A DNA stretch of 64,000 nucleotides from contig NZ_VRKN01000017.1 of assembly GCF_008080435.1 (NCBI RefSeq), positions 17,987-81,986 on the forward strand. Reading direction: 5' to 3'. The position numbers and the translations under genes are program-made. Positions 17,717-27,299 of the stretch are shown here, one piece after another (position 1 is the stretch's first letter; each line of letters starts with the position of its first letter). This DNA is from Enterobacter asburiae (lineage in GTDB: Bacteria > Pseudomonadota > Gammaproteobacteria > Enterobacterales > Enterobacteriaceae). The notes beneath the pieces are model-generated. The model was not told the DNA's origin, did not search any database, and saw only the letters and a list, made by a program, of their open reading frames with translations.

Positions 17717-18910
17717 TTATTGCTCTGCCAGCGCCTGCGCGCACGCCCAGGCGCTTGCCCATGCCCACTGGAAGTTGTACCCGCCGAGCCAGCCAGTGAC
17801 GTCCATCACTTCGCCAATAAAATAGAGCCCCGGCACGTTGCGCGCTTCCATGGTGCGGGACGAGAGCTCATTCGTGTCGACGCCACCCAGCGTCACTTCC
17901 GCCGTGCGGTAGCCTTCGGTGCCGTTTGGCTGCACCCGCCAGGTTGTCAGCGTCTCAACCAGCATCTCCTGTTCGCGGCTGTTAAGCTGCTTGAGCGACA
18001 CATCCGGGATTTGCCCGAGCACCTGCAAACATTCCACCAGACGTTTTGGCAGCTGCATTGCCAGCGTGTTTTTCAGGCTTTGATTCGGGTGCGCGGTACG
18101 CTGCTCGTTGAGGAACGCGTCGAGATCGCAATCGGGAAGCAGGTTAACCGTGACAAACTCCCCCGGCTGCCAGTAGCTGGAAATTTGCAGTACTGCCGGG
18201 CCGGAGAGACCACGATGGGTAAAGAGCAGATTTTCACGGAACACCGTCCCGTCTTCGGCGGTAATGACCGAGGGAACGGACACGCCAGACAGCGTCTGAA
18301 GCTGTTCGAGAAGCGGTTTATGCAGCGTAAACGGTACCAGCCCGGCGCGCGTGGGCAAGACGTTCAGGCCAAACTGTTCGGCAATCTTATAGCCGAACGG
18401 GGAAGCCCCCAGCCCCGGCATGGACAGGCCGCCGCTGGCGATCACCAGGCTGTCTGCGCTGACGGTTTCACCGTTCAGTTGCAGCGTATAGCCCTGGTCG
18501 TCACGGGCGACGTCCAGCACTTCCGTGCGCAGGCGCATCACCACACCGCCCTTCTCGCACTCGGCCACCAGCATATCGACAATCTGCTGCGCGGAGTCGT
18601 CACAGAACAGCTGACCCAGCGTCTTTTCATGCCATGCGATGCCGTGCTTACCCACCAGGTCGAGAAAATCCCACTGGGTGTAACGCGCCAGCGCAGATTT
18701 ACAAAAATGACGGTTTTGGCTCAAATAGGCCGCGGGTTCAACATACAGGTTAGTAAAGTTGCAGCGCCCGCCGCCGGACATCAGGATCTTACGGCCTGGC
18801 TTTTTACCGTTATCCAGCAACAGCACGCGACGACCCGCCTGTCCGGCCATTGCCGCACAAAACATACCCGCCGCACCGGCGCCAATTACCACGGCATCAA
18901 ACCTTTCCAC
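17717..18910 (-). CDS. yhiN: HI0933-family flavoprotein YhiN
   Basis: A 397-residue FAD-binding protein almost identical in architecture to E. coli YhiN. The N-terminal dinucleotide-binding motif is VVIGAGAAGMFCAA, followed by the family signature GRKILMSGGGRCNFTN; the C-terminal GLYFIGEVMDVTGWLGGYN is also diagnostic. The start is a GTG at 18910 (protein begins ERFDAVV after the initiator) with AGAGGG at good spacing; an in-frame upstream start would add 42 unconserved residues. Its biochemical role is unknown. It is divergent from pitA, as in E. coli. Confidence 0.9.
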   Translation of the reverse strand: MERFDAVVIGAGAAGMFCAAMAGQAGRRVLLLDNGKKPGRKILMSGGGRCNFTNLYVEPAAYLSQNRHFCKSALARYTQWDFLDLVGKHGIAWHEKTLGQLFCDDSAQQIVDMLVAECEKGGVVMRLRTEVLDVARDDQGYTLQLNGETVSADSLVIASGGLSMPGLGASPFGYKIAEQFGLNVLPTRAGLVPFTLHKPLLEQLQTLSGVSVPSVITAEDGTVFRENLLFTHRGLSGPAVLQISSYWQPGEFVTVNLLPDCDLDAFLNEQRTAHPNQSLKNTLAMQLPKRLVECLQVLGQIPDVSLKQLNSREQEMLVETLTTWRVQPNGTEGYRTAEVTLGGVDTNELSSRTMEARNVPGLYFIGEVMDVTGWLGGYNFQWAWASAWACAQALAEQ

Positions 18911-19138
18911 GTCAAAACCCTCTTTGTTAACTGCCGCGGATTGTAAAGTTTCCTCTGTGGTCACACCAGCGTAAAAAGATATTACAAAGCCATTCCATTG
19001 AAATTTAAAGAATATCCTTTCAGGCACTTTTCTCAAATCAGGTGGTATGTCAAAAAAAGTCTATATTTCACTTTGCCCGCCGTGCATTTGTCCTGGATAA
19101 TGCGCCGCGTTCATGTCCTCAAAATGGCGTAACGTCCT

Positions 19139-20638
19139 ATGCTACATTTGTTTGCCGGCCTGGATTTACATACCGGGCTTTTATTATTGCTTGCTCTGGT
19201 TTTTGTACTGTTTTACGAAGCAATCAACGGCTTCCACGACACTGCAAACGCAGTAGCGACGGTTATCTACACTCGCGCAATGCGATCGCAGCTTGCGGTT
19301 GTTATGGCGGCGGTATTTAACTTTTTTGGTGTCCTCCTGGGCGGGCTGAGCGTTGCGTATGCCATTGTGCATATGCTGCCAACGGATCTGCTGCTTAACG
19401 TAAGTTCTGGCCATGGCCTCGCTATGGTGTTCTCAATGCTACTTGCTGCAATTATCTGGAACCTCGGTACCTGGTATTTCGGCCTGCCTGCATCCAGTTC
19501 TCACACCCTCATCGGCGCGATTATCGGTATCGGGTTAACGAACGCCCTCATGACCGGTACATCGGTTGTTGATGCGTTAAATATCCCGAAAGTACTGGGG
19601 ATCTTTGCCTCACTCATCGTCTCCCCTATCGTGGGTCTGGTGGTGGCTGGCGGGCTGATCTTCATCCTGCGTCGTTACTGGAGCAATACCAAAAAACGCT
19701 CCCGTATTCACCTGACGCCAGCAGAGCGTGAAAAGAAAGACGGCAAGAAAAAACCGCCATTCTGGACGCGTATTGCCCTGATCATTTCCGCTATCGGCGT
19801 GTCTTTCTCACACGGCGCGAACGATGGTCAGAAAGGCATTGGTCTGGTGATGCTGGTACTGATTGGCGTCGCACCGGCAGGATTCGTGGTCAACATGAAT
19901 GCCTCCGGCTACGAAATCACCCGTACCCGCGATGCGGTAAACAACGTCGAAACCTATTTCCAGCAGCATCCTGACCTGCTGAAGAAGGCGACCGGCGTTG
20001 ACCAGTTAATTCCTTCTCCGGAAGCCGGTGCCGCGACTGCACCTGGCGAGTTCCACTGCCATCCGGCAAACGCGATTAACGCGCTGGAACGTGCGAAAGG
20101 TATGCTGGGCAATATCGAAAGTTATGACAAACTGACCGTTGAGCAGCGTGGTCAGCTGCGTCGCATTATGCTGTGCATCTCTGATGTGACGGATAAAGTG
20201 GCGAAGCTGCCTGACGTGAATGCTGACGACCAGCGTCTGCTGAAGAAACTGAAAAGCGATATGCTCAACACCATCGAGTACGCGCCAATCTGGATCATCA
20301 TGGCCGTCGCGCTGGCACTGGGTATCGGTACGATGATTGGCTGGCGTCGTGTGGCGACCACCATCGGCGAGAAGATCGGTAAGAAAGGCATGACCTATGC
20401 GCAGGGTATGTCCGCGCAGATGACGGCGGCGGTGTCTATCGGTCTGGCGAGCTACACCGGTATGCCGGTATCAACCACCCACGTACTCTCCTCGTCCGTG
20501 GCAGGTACCATGATTGTTGACGGTGGCGGTCTGCAGCGCAAAACCGTGACCAACATTCTGATGGCCTGGGTGTTCACCCTTCCAGCCTCTATCCTGCTGT
20601 CTGGCGGTTTGTACTGGATTTCGCTGAAGCTGATTTAA
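19139..20638 (+). CDS. pitA: Low-affinity inorganic phosphate (metal-phosphate) transporter PitA
   Basis: A 499-residue inner-membrane transporter of the PiT family, same length as in E. coli. The two inverted family signatures are visible: [13 protein letters not shown] near residue 30 and [12 protein letters not shown] in the middle, with a large hydrophilic loop between the two membrane halves. It imports phosphate complexed with divalent metal using the proton gradient. An intrinsic terminator follows 20 bp after the stop. Confidence 0.95.
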   Translation: MLHLFAGLDLHTGLLLLLALVFVLFYEAINGFHDTANAVATVIYTRAMRSQLAVVMAAVFNFFGVLLGGLSVAYAIVHMLPTDLLLNVSSGHGLAMVFSMLLAAIIWNLGTWYFGLPASSSHTLIGAIIGIGLTNALMTGTSVVDALNIPKVLGIFASLIVSPIVGLVVAGGLIFILRRYWSNTKKRSRIHLTPAEREKKDGKKKPPFWTRIALIISAIGVSFSHGANDGQKGIGLVMLVLIGVAPAGFVVNMNASGYEITRTRDAVNNVETYFQQHPDLLKKATGVDQLIPSPEAGAATAPGEFHCHPANAINALERAKGMLGNIESYDKLTVEQRGQLRRIMLCISDVTDKVAKLPDVNADDQRLLKKLKSDMLNTIEYAPIWIIMAVALALGIGTMIGWRRVATTIGEKIGKKGMTYAQGMSAQMTAAVSIGLASYTGMPVSTTHVLSSSVAGTMIVDGGGLQRKTVTNILMAWVFTLPASILLSGGLYWISLKLI

Positions 20639-20655
20639 TCGGTTGAAGGTGACAA

Positions 20656-20687
20656 AAAGCGGGTCAGGAAACTGACCCGCTTTTTTT
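20656..20687 (+). terminator. Intrinsic terminator of pitA
   Basis: Perfect 10-bp arms AGCGGGTCAG and CTGACCCGCT enclose a GAAA tetraloop and are followed by a run of T. An A-run on the left also makes it usable for the convergent uspB transcript. Confidence 0.9.
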
Positions 20688-20691
20688 ATGC

Positions 20692-21027
20692 TCAGTGCCA
20701 AATCATCAATGCAATCATACTGACCACGACCAGCCCGCACAGGGCGCTGGTCAAAATGAATTGACGACGCAGGCGCTCGCAGCGGCGAATAAACTCTTCA
20801 TCGTGATGATCGCGGTAGCGCTGGTAGTAGATGTATCCCACCAGACGCATCTGCTTGCTGGGCTGTCCATGCGAGGTGAAGAACCCTCCACCGTCCACAT
20901 ACTGATAAAGCAGCGGATCGCAACCACGAAGTACCACTAACAGCGCACGTAACGATGAAAAGTAGCGCGCCATATTCACTATGCAAACCACGCATAACGC
21001 CCAAAACAATGCGACGGTGCTAATCAT
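20692..21027 (-). CDS. uspB: Universal stress protein B
   Basis: A 111-residue membrane protein, the E. coli length, beginning [20 protein letters not shown] sits 8 nt upstream of this ATG, which rules out a longer frame starting at 21117. Two hydrophobic helices, one at each end, flank a basic, His-rich middle. In E. coli uspB is RpoS-dependent and contributes to ethanol tolerance in stationary phase. It is divergent from uspA. Confidence 0.93.
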   Translation of the reverse strand: MISTVALFWALCVVCIVNMARYFSSLRALLVVLRGCDPLLYQYVDGGGFFTSHGQPSKQMRLVGYIYYQRYRDHHDEEFIRRCERLRRQFILTSALCGLVVVSMIALMIWH

Positions 21028-21310
21028 ACATCCTCCCCGGCGTCCGCCCACGAAGCAAGGCTCATGAGCTCCCGCACCCCAATGCCCTGACAGACAGTTC
21101 AGTGAAAGAATGACCAAAAGTCGATTCGGTTCGCGTTTTAATATCCGAACGGCTCATTTAATAGTGTAGGAGATCCGTTAATTTTTTTGCCACAAGGTTA
21201 ATCGTTATCAACACCAAAGCTTGAAAAATATGTTTAACTGGGCCGTAATGAAAGTATCAGACGACGGCTTTCACTTTTAGTCATCGATAACTTAAGGAAG
21301 GAGTAACACT

Positions 21311-21748
21311 ATGGCTTACAAACACATTCTCATCGCGGTTGACCTCTCCCCGGAGAGCAAAGTGCTGGTTGATAAAGCGGTATCCATGGCACGTCCCTAC
21401 AACGCGAAAGTTTCGCTTATCCACGTTGACGTGAATTACTCCGACCTCTACACCGGTCTGATCGATGTGAATCTTGGCGATATGCAGAAACGCATCTCCG
21501 AAGAGACTCACCACGCCCTGAGCGAACTGTCGACCAACGCGGGCTATCCGATTACCGAAACCCTGAGCGGCAGCGGCGACCTGGGCCAGGTACTGGTTGA
21601 TGCGATCAAGAAATACGACATGGACCTGGTGGTTTGCGGCCACCATCAGGACTTCTGGAGCAAGCTGATGTCTTCAGCGCGTCAGCTGATCAACACCGTT
21701 CACGTGGATATGCTGATTGTTCCACTGCGTGACGAAGAAGACGAATAA
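21311..21748 (+). CDS. uspA: Universal stress protein A
   Basis: A 145-residue soluble UspA-family protein beginning [16 protein letters not shown], one residue longer than in E. coli. The ribosome-binding site GGAAGGAG is strong. The UspA paralogue group lacks the G-2x-G-9x-G(S/T) ATP-binding motif, and I do not see one here. It is induced by growth arrest in E. coli. The 283-bp uspB-uspA intergenic region must hold both promoters; I could not pick out confident boxes. Confidence 0.95.
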   Translation: MAYKHILIAVDLSPESKVLVDKAVSMARPYNAKVSLIHVDVNYSDLYTGLIDVNLGDMQKRISEETHHALSELSTNAGYPITETLSGSGDLGQVLVDAIKKYDMDLVVCGHHQDFWSKLMSSARQLINTVHVDMLIVPLRDEEDE

Positions 21749-21758
21749 GTGCAAAAAA

Positions 21759-21842
21759 GCCCGGTGGCGCTAACGCTTACCGGGCCTACAAGCGGCACTG
21801 AACGTAGGCCGGGTAAGGCGAAGCCGCCACCCGGCTTTTTTT
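21759..21842. repeat. REP/BIME element (family 1, two inverted units), likely bidirectional terminator
   Basis: The first unit (21759-21789) begins GCCCGGTGGCGCTAACGC and the second (21804-21835) is its near inverse, ending GCCACCCGGC. It is flanked by A7 on the left and T7 on the right, so either strand gives a hairpin with a uridine tract. It lies between the convergent ends of uspA and rsmJ. The sequence type is the classical enterobacterial REP. Confidence 0.85.
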
Positions 21843-22593
21843 ATTCCGCCGTACCCGGATAGATATCAAACCGGTGCCCTTTGGTGGTCACCGCATTAGT
21901 GGTCGCAACGTCCGCCAGAGGCGGCGCATAATCCGGGCGTTTCACCACCACACGCTTCGTTGCTAGTTTACGCGCAGGCTCCAGCAGGCCATCTGCATCC
22001 AGATCCGGTCCCACCAGCGACTGAAACACCCGCATCTCTTTCTTCACCAGCGCGCTTTTCTGCTTATGCGGGAACATGGGGTCGAGATAGACCACCTGCG
22101 GGCGCGGGGTGATATCCGTCAGCGCCATCAGGCTGGACGCGTGGATCAACTGCAAACGCGCCTGCAACCACGGGCCGATTTCCGGGTCCGCATAGCCCCG
22201 TGCCAGCCCATCGTCGAGCAGCGCGGCGACCACCGGATTACGCTCCAGCATCCGCACGTGACAGCCGACAGACGCCAGCACAAACGCATCGCGCCCCAGC
22301 CCCGCCGTGGCATCGACCACGTCCGGAAGGTAGCTCCCTTTGATGCCGACCGCTTTAGCCACCGCTTCGCCGCGACCGCCGCCGAACTTGCGCCGGTGCG
22401 CCATGGCGCCGCCGACAAAATCGACAAAAATCCCGCCGAGCTTCGGTTCGTCGCGCTTACGCAACTCCAGATGTTCCGGCGTCATGACCAGCGCCATCAG
22501 GTTTTCTTCATCGTGCTCCAGCCCCCAGCGGGCCGCCAGAACAGATAAGGCGCCGTCTCCGGCGCCTGTTTCATCCACTAAGCAGATCTTCAC
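21841..22593 (-). CDS. rsmJ: 16S rRNA (guanine1516-N2)-methyltransferase RsmJ
   Basis: A 250-residue SAM-dependent methyltransferase. The start is GTG at 22593 ([10 protein letters not shown]), giving exactly the E. coli length; an upstream in-frame ATG lies inside prlC. The SAM motif is [19 protein letters not shown] and the catalytic-type motif is VVYLDPMFP. It modifies G1516 of 16S rRNA. It begins 7 bp after the prlC stop, and in Salmonella the prlC (opdA) gene and this one form a heat-shock operon. dtpB, which separates uspA from rsmJ in E. coli, is absent. Confidence 0.93.
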   Translation of the reverse strand: MKICLVDETGAGDGALSVLAARWGLEHDEENLMALVMTPEHLELRKRDEPKLGGIFVDFVGGAMAHRRKFGGGRGEAVAKAVGIKGSYLPDVVDATAGLGRDAFVLASVGCHVRMLERNPVVAALLDDGLARGYADPEIGPWLQARLQLIHASSLMALTDITPRPQVVYLDPMFPHKQKSALVKKEMRVFQSLVGPDLDADGLLEPARKLATKRVVVKRPDYAPPLADVATTNAVTTKGHRFDIYPGTAE

Positions 22594-22600
22594 GTAACAA

Positions 22601-24643
22601 TCAGCCTTTGATCCCGTAATGCTCAAGCATCGCATCCAGCTGCGGCTCGCGGCCACGGAAGCGTTTGAACAGCACCATTGGCTCTTCAGAACCGCCGCGG
22701 GTCAGAATGTTATCGAGGAATGACTGGCCGGTTTCGCGGTTGAAGATCCCCTCTTCTTCGAAGCGAGAGAAGGCATCTGCCGCCAGAACGTCGGCCCACA
22801 GGTAGCTGTAGTAACCCGCCGCGTAGCCGCCAGCAAAGATATGGCTGAAGGCATGCGGGAAGCGACCCCAGGTTGGCCCAGGAATAACAGCAACCTGCTT
22901 TTTAATCTCGGCCAGAGTTTCAAGGATTTTCGCGCCCTGTTCCGGGCTAAACTCGGCATGCAGACGGAAGTCGAACAGGCCGAACTCCAGCTGGCGCAGA
23001 ATAAACATCGCCGCCTGGTAGTTTTTCGCCGCCAGCATTTTATCCAGCAGTTCCTTCGGCAGCGGTTCGCCGGTTTCGTAATGGCCGGAGATAAACGCCA
23101 GCGCGTCCGGCTCCCAGCACCAGTTTTCCATAAACTGGCTTGGCAGCTCGACCGCATCCCACGGCACACCGCTAATGCCAGCCACGCCTGCGGTTTCGAT
23201 GCGGGTCAGCATGTGGTGCAGACCGTGACCGAACTCGTGGAACAGGGTAATCACTTCGTCGTGGGTGAACAGCGCCGGTTTGCCGTTCACCGGACGGTTA
23301 AAGTTACAGGTCAGGTAGGCGACTGGCTTCTGCAGGGATCCGTCGGCTTTACGCATCTGGCCTACGCAGTCATCCATCCACGCCCCGCCGCGCTTGTTCT
23401 CACGCGCGTAGAGGTCAAGGTAGAAGCTGCCGCGCAGTTCGTTTTGCTCGTCATACAGCTCGAAGAAGCGCACGTCCGGGTGCCAGACGTCGATGTCGGT
23501 ACGCTCTTTGGCAGTGATGCCGTAGATGCGTTTTACCACTTCGAACAGGCCGTTGACGGCTTTGTTTTCCGGGAAGTACGGGCGCAGCTGCTCGTCGCTG
23601 ATGCTGTAGAGGTGCTGCTTCTGCTTTTCGCTGTAGTACGCGATATCCCACGGCTGCAGCTCGTCCACGCCGAACTCCGCTTTCGCGAAGGCGCGCAGCT
23701 GGGCCAGCTCTTTCTCACCCTGAGGACGGGCGCGTTTCGCCAGATCGGTCAGGAAGTCGAGCACCTGCTGCGGGTTCTCCGCCATTTTGGTGGCGAGGGA
23801 TTTATCGGCGTAGTTTTCGAAGCCCAGCAGCTGCGCCAACTCGTGACGCAGGGCGAGAATTTCCGCCATCACCGGGCTGTTATCCCACTTACCGGCATTC
23901 GGCCCCTGATCGGAGGCGCGGGTGCTGTACGCGCGGTACATCTCCTCACGCAACGTCTGATTGTCGCAGTAGGTCATGACCGGCAGATAGCTTGGGATAT
24001 CCAGCGTTAACAGGAAACCGTCCTGCTCTTTCGCCTCGGCCTGGGCTTTTGCCGCCGCCAGCGCGCTTTCCGGCATTCCCGCAAGCTCCGCTTCGTCGGT
24101 AATCAGCTTCGTCCAGCCCATGGTGGCGTCGAGCACGTTGTTGCTGTACTGGTTGCCCAGCTCGGACAGACGCGCGGCAATTTCACCGTAGCGGGTCTGC
24201 TTCTCTTTTGGCAGGCCAATCCCGGACAGCTCGAAATCACGCAGGGCGTTATCGACCGATTTTTTCTGTGCGGTGTTCAGTTCGGCATAATGGTCACCGT
24301 CGCGCAAGTCGCGATACGCCTTATAAAGCCCTTCGTGCTGGCCAACCCAGGTGCTGTACTCAGAGAGCAGCGGCAGGGTCTGCTCGTAGGCTTCACGCAG
24401 TTCCGGGCTGTTTTTTACCGAATTCAGGTGGCTCACCGGGGAGAAGATACGCCCCAGCACGTCGTCCACTTCGGCCAGCGGCTGACACAGATTTTCCCAG
24501 GTGTACGGCGCGCCCTGCGCGACCACGCTTTCTACCGCCGCGCGGCAGTTATCCAGCGATTGCGTAACGGCTGGAACCACATGCTCAGGGAGGATTTTAG
24601 AAAACGGCGGCAACGAAAAAGGCGTCAGTAATGGATTGGTCAT
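22601..24643 (-). CDS. prlC: Oligopeptidase A
   Basis: A 680-residue M3 zinc metallopeptidase, exactly the E. coli OpdA length. The zinc motif is [11 protein letters not shown] (about residues 465-475). The start ATG at 24643 (MTNPLLTPF) has AGGACA upstream and replaces a longer frame from 24682. It degrades short peptides, including cleaved signal peptides, in the cytoplasm. A sigma-32-like promoter lies about 65 bp upstream. It is divergent from rlmJ. Confidence 0.95.
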   Translation of the reverse strand: MTNPLLTPFSLPPFSKILPEHVVPAVTQSLDNCRAAVESVVAQGAPYTWENLCQPLAEVDDVLGRIFSPVSHLNSVKNSPELREAYEQTLPLLSEYSTWVGQHEGLYKAYRDLRDGDHYAELNTAQKKSVDNALRDFELSGIGLPKEKQTRYGEIAARLSELGNQYSNNVLDATMGWTKLITDEAELAGMPESALAAAKAQAEAKEQDGFLLTLDIPSYLPVMTYCDNQTLREEMYRAYSTRASDQGPNAGKWDNSPVMAEILALRHELAQLLGFENYADKSLATKMAENPQQVLDFLTDLAKRARPQGEKELAQLRAFAKAEFGVDELQPWDIAYYSEKQKQHLYSISDEQLRPYFPENKAVNGLFEVVKRIYGITAKERTDIDVWHPDVRFFELYDEQNELRGSFYLDLYARENKRGGAWMDDCVGQMRKADGSLQKPVAYLTCNFNRPVNGKPALFTHDEVITLFHEFGHGLHHMLTRIETAGVAGISGVPWDAVELPSQFMENWCWEPDALAFISGHYETGEPLPKELLDKMLAAKNYQAAMFILRQLEFGLFDFRLHAEFSPEQGAKILETLAEIKKQVAVIPGPTWGRFPHAFSHIFAGGYAAGYYSYLWADVLAADAFSRFEEEGIFNRETGQSFLDNILTRGGSEEPMVLFKRFRGREPQLDAMLEHYGIKG

Positions 24644-24706
24644 AAACGCTGTCCTGTTGAAATAGGTGAATGAAGCGCGCATCCGGCGCTGTGCATATGG
24701 GATCTA

Positions 24707-24734
24707 GAATGGGGTTAAGTGTAGAGGATTTCAA
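24707..24734 (-). promoter_or_regulatory. Sigma-32 (heat-shock) promoter of prlC-rsmJ
   Basis: Read on the minus strand, TTGAAA (24729-24734) is followed after 14 bp by CCCCATTC (24707-24714). This fits the RpoH consensus CTTGAAA-N11-16-CCCCATNT closely. The homologous Salmonella opdA operon is known to be heat-shock regulated. Confidence 0.75.
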
Positions 24735-24754
24735 TGCCAGACGTGGCGGAAAAG

Positions 24755-24785
24755 AGCCCGGTGGCGCTGCGCTTACCGGGCCTAC
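24755..24785. repeat. Single REP unit (family 1) in the prlC-rlmJ gap
   Basis: The unit begins GCCCGGTGGCGCTGCGC and ends CCGGGCCTAC, a near copy of the first unit after uspA. It is unusual in lying between divergent genes, upstream of the prlC promoter, and not at a 3' end. Confidence 0.75.
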
Positions 24786-24850
24786 GGGTAATCTGCGCCG
24801 TTCTGCTGTAAACTGTGGCAAATCGTCAATTCAGCGGAATATCATTACCC

Positions 24851-25693
24851 ATGCTCAGTTATCGCCACAGCTTCCACGCAGGCAACCACGCCGACGTCCT
24901 TAAACACACCGTTCAGAGCCTGATCATCGAATCGCTCAAAGAGAAAGATAAGCCGTTTCTCTATCTGGACACGCACGCGGGCGCGGGCCGTTATCAGCTG
25001 AGCGGCGAGCATGCCGAGCGTACCGGTGAATATCTGGAAGGGATTGCCCGCATCTGGCAGCAGGACGATCTGCCCGCCGAGCTGGAGCCGTACATCGGCG
25101 TGGTGAATCACTTCAACCGTAACGGCCAGCTGCGCTACTACCCGGGCTCACCGCTGATTGCACGCCAGCTGCTGCGCGAGCAGGACAGCCTCCAGTTGAC
25201 TGAGCTGCACCCGAGCGACTTCCCGCTGCTGCGTTCTGAATTCCAGAAAGACAGCCGCGCCCGCGTGGAAAAAGCCGACGGTTACCAGCAGCTGAAAGCC
25301 AAACTGCCGCCGGTTTCCCGTCGCGGCCTGGTGCTGATCGACCCGCCGTACGAAATCAAAACCGACTATCAGGCGGTGGTGACCGGTATCCACGAAGGCT
25401 ATAAACGCTTCGCCACCGGGACATACGCCCTGTGGTACCCGGTGGTGCTGCGCGCGCAAATCAAACGCATGATCAAAGACCTGGAAGCGACCGGCATCCG
25501 CAAAATCCTGCAGATCGAGCTGGCGGTACGTCCGGACAGCGATCAGCGCGGCATGACCGCCTCCGGGATGATTGTGATCAACCCGCCGTGGAAGCTCGAA
25601 GCGCAGATGAACAACGTGCTGCCGTGGCTGCATAAAACGCTGGTGCCAGCGGGTACAGGCCACGCCACCGTCAGTTGGATCGTGCCGGAGTAA
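24851..25693 (+). CDS. rlmJ: 23S rRNA (adenine2030-N6)-methyltransferase RlmJ
   Basis: A 280-residue methyltransferase, the E. coli length, starting MLSYRHSFHAGNHADVLKHT. An in-frame start at 24815 would add 12 unconserved residues. The SAM-binding region is FLYLDTHAGAGRYQL and the catalytic DPPY-type motif is LVLIDPPYE, typical of N6-adenine methyltransferases. It modifies A2030 of 23S rRNA. gor follows after 71 bp. Confidence 0.94.
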   Translation: MLSYRHSFHAGNHADVLKHTVQSLIIESLKEKDKPFLYLDTHAGAGRYQLSGEHAERTGEYLEGIARIWQQDDLPAELEPYIGVVNHFNRNGQLRYYPGSPLIARQLLREQDSLQLTELHPSDFPLLRSEFQKDSRARVEKADGYQQLKAKLPPVSRRGLVLIDPPYEIKTDYQAVVTGIHEGYKRFATGTYALWYPVVLRAQIKRMIKDLEATGIRKILQIELAVRPDSDQRGMTASGMIVINPPWKLEAQMNNVLPWLHKTLVPAGTGHATVSWIVPE

Positions 25694-25764
25694 TCGCAGC
25701 CATCGGTGGAAACTATTGATTTCAGGTATACAATCGCGGCAATTCACGATTAAGGACAAAAGCT

Positions 25765-27117
25765 ATGACTAAGCATTATGACTACATCGCAATCGGCGGC
25801 GGCAGCGGCGGCATCGCCTCCATCAACCGTGCGGCCATGTACGGCCAGAAGTGCGCGCTGATTGAAGCCAAAGCGCTGGGCGGCACCTGCGTGAACGTGG
25901 GTTGTGTACCGAAGAAAGTGATGTGGCATGCGGCGCAGATCCGTGAAGCTATCCATATGTATGGCCCGGACTACGGCTTTGACACCACCATCAACCACTT
26001 CGACTGGGACAAGCTGATCGCCAGCCGTACCGCCTACATCGACCGTATTCATACCTCGTACGACAACGTGCTGGGCAAAAATAACGTCGACGTGATCCGT
26101 GGTTTTGCCCGTTTCGTTGATGCGAAGACGATCGAGGTGAACGGCGAGACGATCACCGCCGATCACATCCTGATCGCCACCGGCGGTCGTCCGAGCCACC
26201 CGAACATCCCGGGCGTGGAATACGGCATCGACTCCGACGGTTTCTTCGAACTGCCTGCCCTGCCAAAACGCGTTGCCGTGGTGGGCGCGGGGTATATCGC
26301 GGTTGAACTGGCCGGGGTGATTAACGGCCTGGGCGCAGAGGCGCACCTGTTCGTACGTAAACATGCACCGCTGCGCAGCTTTGACCCGCTGATTGTCGAC
26401 ACGCTGGTTGAAGTGATGAACACCGAAGGCCCAACCCTGCACACCAACGCCGTGCCAAAAGCGGTGGTGAAAAACGCGGACGGCAGCCTGACGCTTGAGC
26501 TGGAAGATGGCCGCAGCCAGACCGTCGATTGCCTGATCTGGGCGATTGGCCGTGAACCGGCGAACGATAACTTCAACCTGGGCGTAACTGGCGTGAAAAC
26601 CGACGAAAAAGGCTATATCGTCGTCGATAAATTCCAGAACACCAGCGTACCGGGCATTTATGCGGTCGGTGATAATACCGGTGCGGTTGAGCTGACGCCA
26701 GTGGCCGTTGCGGCGGGTCGTCGTCTCTCCGAGCGCCTGTTTAACAACAAGCCGGACGAGCATCTGGATTACAACCTTATCCCAACCGTAGTCTTTAGCC
26801 ACCCGCCAATCGGCACCGTCGGCTTAACCGAGCCGCAGGCGCGCGAGCAGTATGGCGACGACCAGGTGAAAGTGTATAAATCGGCCTTCACCGCGATGTA
26901 TACCGCCGTCACCTCACACCGCCAGCCGTGCCGCATGAAGCTGGTCTGCGTGGGCCCGGACGAGAAGATTGTCGGTATCCACGGCATTGGCTTCGGCATG
27001 GACGAGATCCTGCAGGGCTTTGCGGTGGCGCTGAAGATGGGTGCAACGAAGAAAGATTTCGATAACACGGTGGCAATCCACCCGACGGCCGCGGAAGAAT
27101 TCGTGACCATGCGTTAA
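25765..27117 (+). CDS. gor: Glutathione reductase
   Basis: A 450-residue FAD/NADPH disulfide reductase, same length as in E. coli. The FAD motif is [10 protein letters not shown]; the redox-active disulfide is Cys42-Cys47 in [13 protein letters not shown]; the NADPH motif is [11 protein letters not shown]; and the active-site His is in [10 protein letters not shown] at the C terminus. It keeps the cytoplasmic glutathione pool reduced. A clear intrinsic terminator follows. Confidence 0.96.
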   Translation: MTKHYDYIAIGGGSGGIASINRAAMYGQKCALIEAKALGGTCVNVGCVPKKVMWHAAQIREAIHMYGPDYGFDTTINHFDWDKLIASRTAYIDRIHTSYDNVLGKNNVDVIRGFARFVDAKTIEVNGETITADHILIATGGRPSHPNIPGVEYGIDSDGFFELPALPKRVAVVGAGYIAVELAGVINGLGAEAHLFVRKHAPLRSFDPLIVDTLVEVMNTEGPTLHTNAVPKAVVKNADGSLTLELEDGRSQTVDCLIWAIGREPANDNFNLGVTGVKTDEKGYIVVDKFQNTSVPGIYAVGDNTGAVELTPVAVAAGRRLSERLFNNKPDEHLDYNLIPTVVFSHPPIGTVGLTEPQAREQYGDDQVKVYKSAFTAMYTAVTSHRQPCRMKLVCVGPDEKIVGIHGIGFGMDEILQGFAVALKMGATKKDFDNTVAIHPTAAEEFVTMR

Positions 27118-27122
27118 TCCTG

Positions 27123-27151
27123 ATGCCCCTCCCCGGAGGGGCATTTTTTTT
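27123..27151 (+). terminator. Intrinsic terminator of gor
   Basis: Arms ATGCCCCTCC and GGAGGGGCAT enclose a 2-nt CC loop and are followed by a run of T, starting 6 bp after the gor stop. Confidence 0.9.
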
Positions 27152-27299
27152 AACATTCATAAATCGTTGCAAAACGAATGCTCCGAAAATAGTGATCTAC
27201 CGCACATATCCCTCCCCATCTACCGAAGCGAATGTCTACGCTTATAAGACGCCCGGATAAACCTGTCTTTTGAACACACAACCGGAGGTCCCTATCACC

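Noticed and set aside
17720..18946. 408-codon plus-strand frame opposite yhiN
   Set aside because: Antisense shadow; low-complexity His/Gln/Arg composition and no motif, whereas yhiN is well conserved.
22841..24010. 389-codon plus-strand frame opposite prlC
   Set aside because: Shadow of a gene with an intact HEFGH zinc motif.
25750..26802. 350-codon minus-strand frame opposite gor
   Set aside because: Shadow of gor, which carries the complete redox-active and cofactor motifs.
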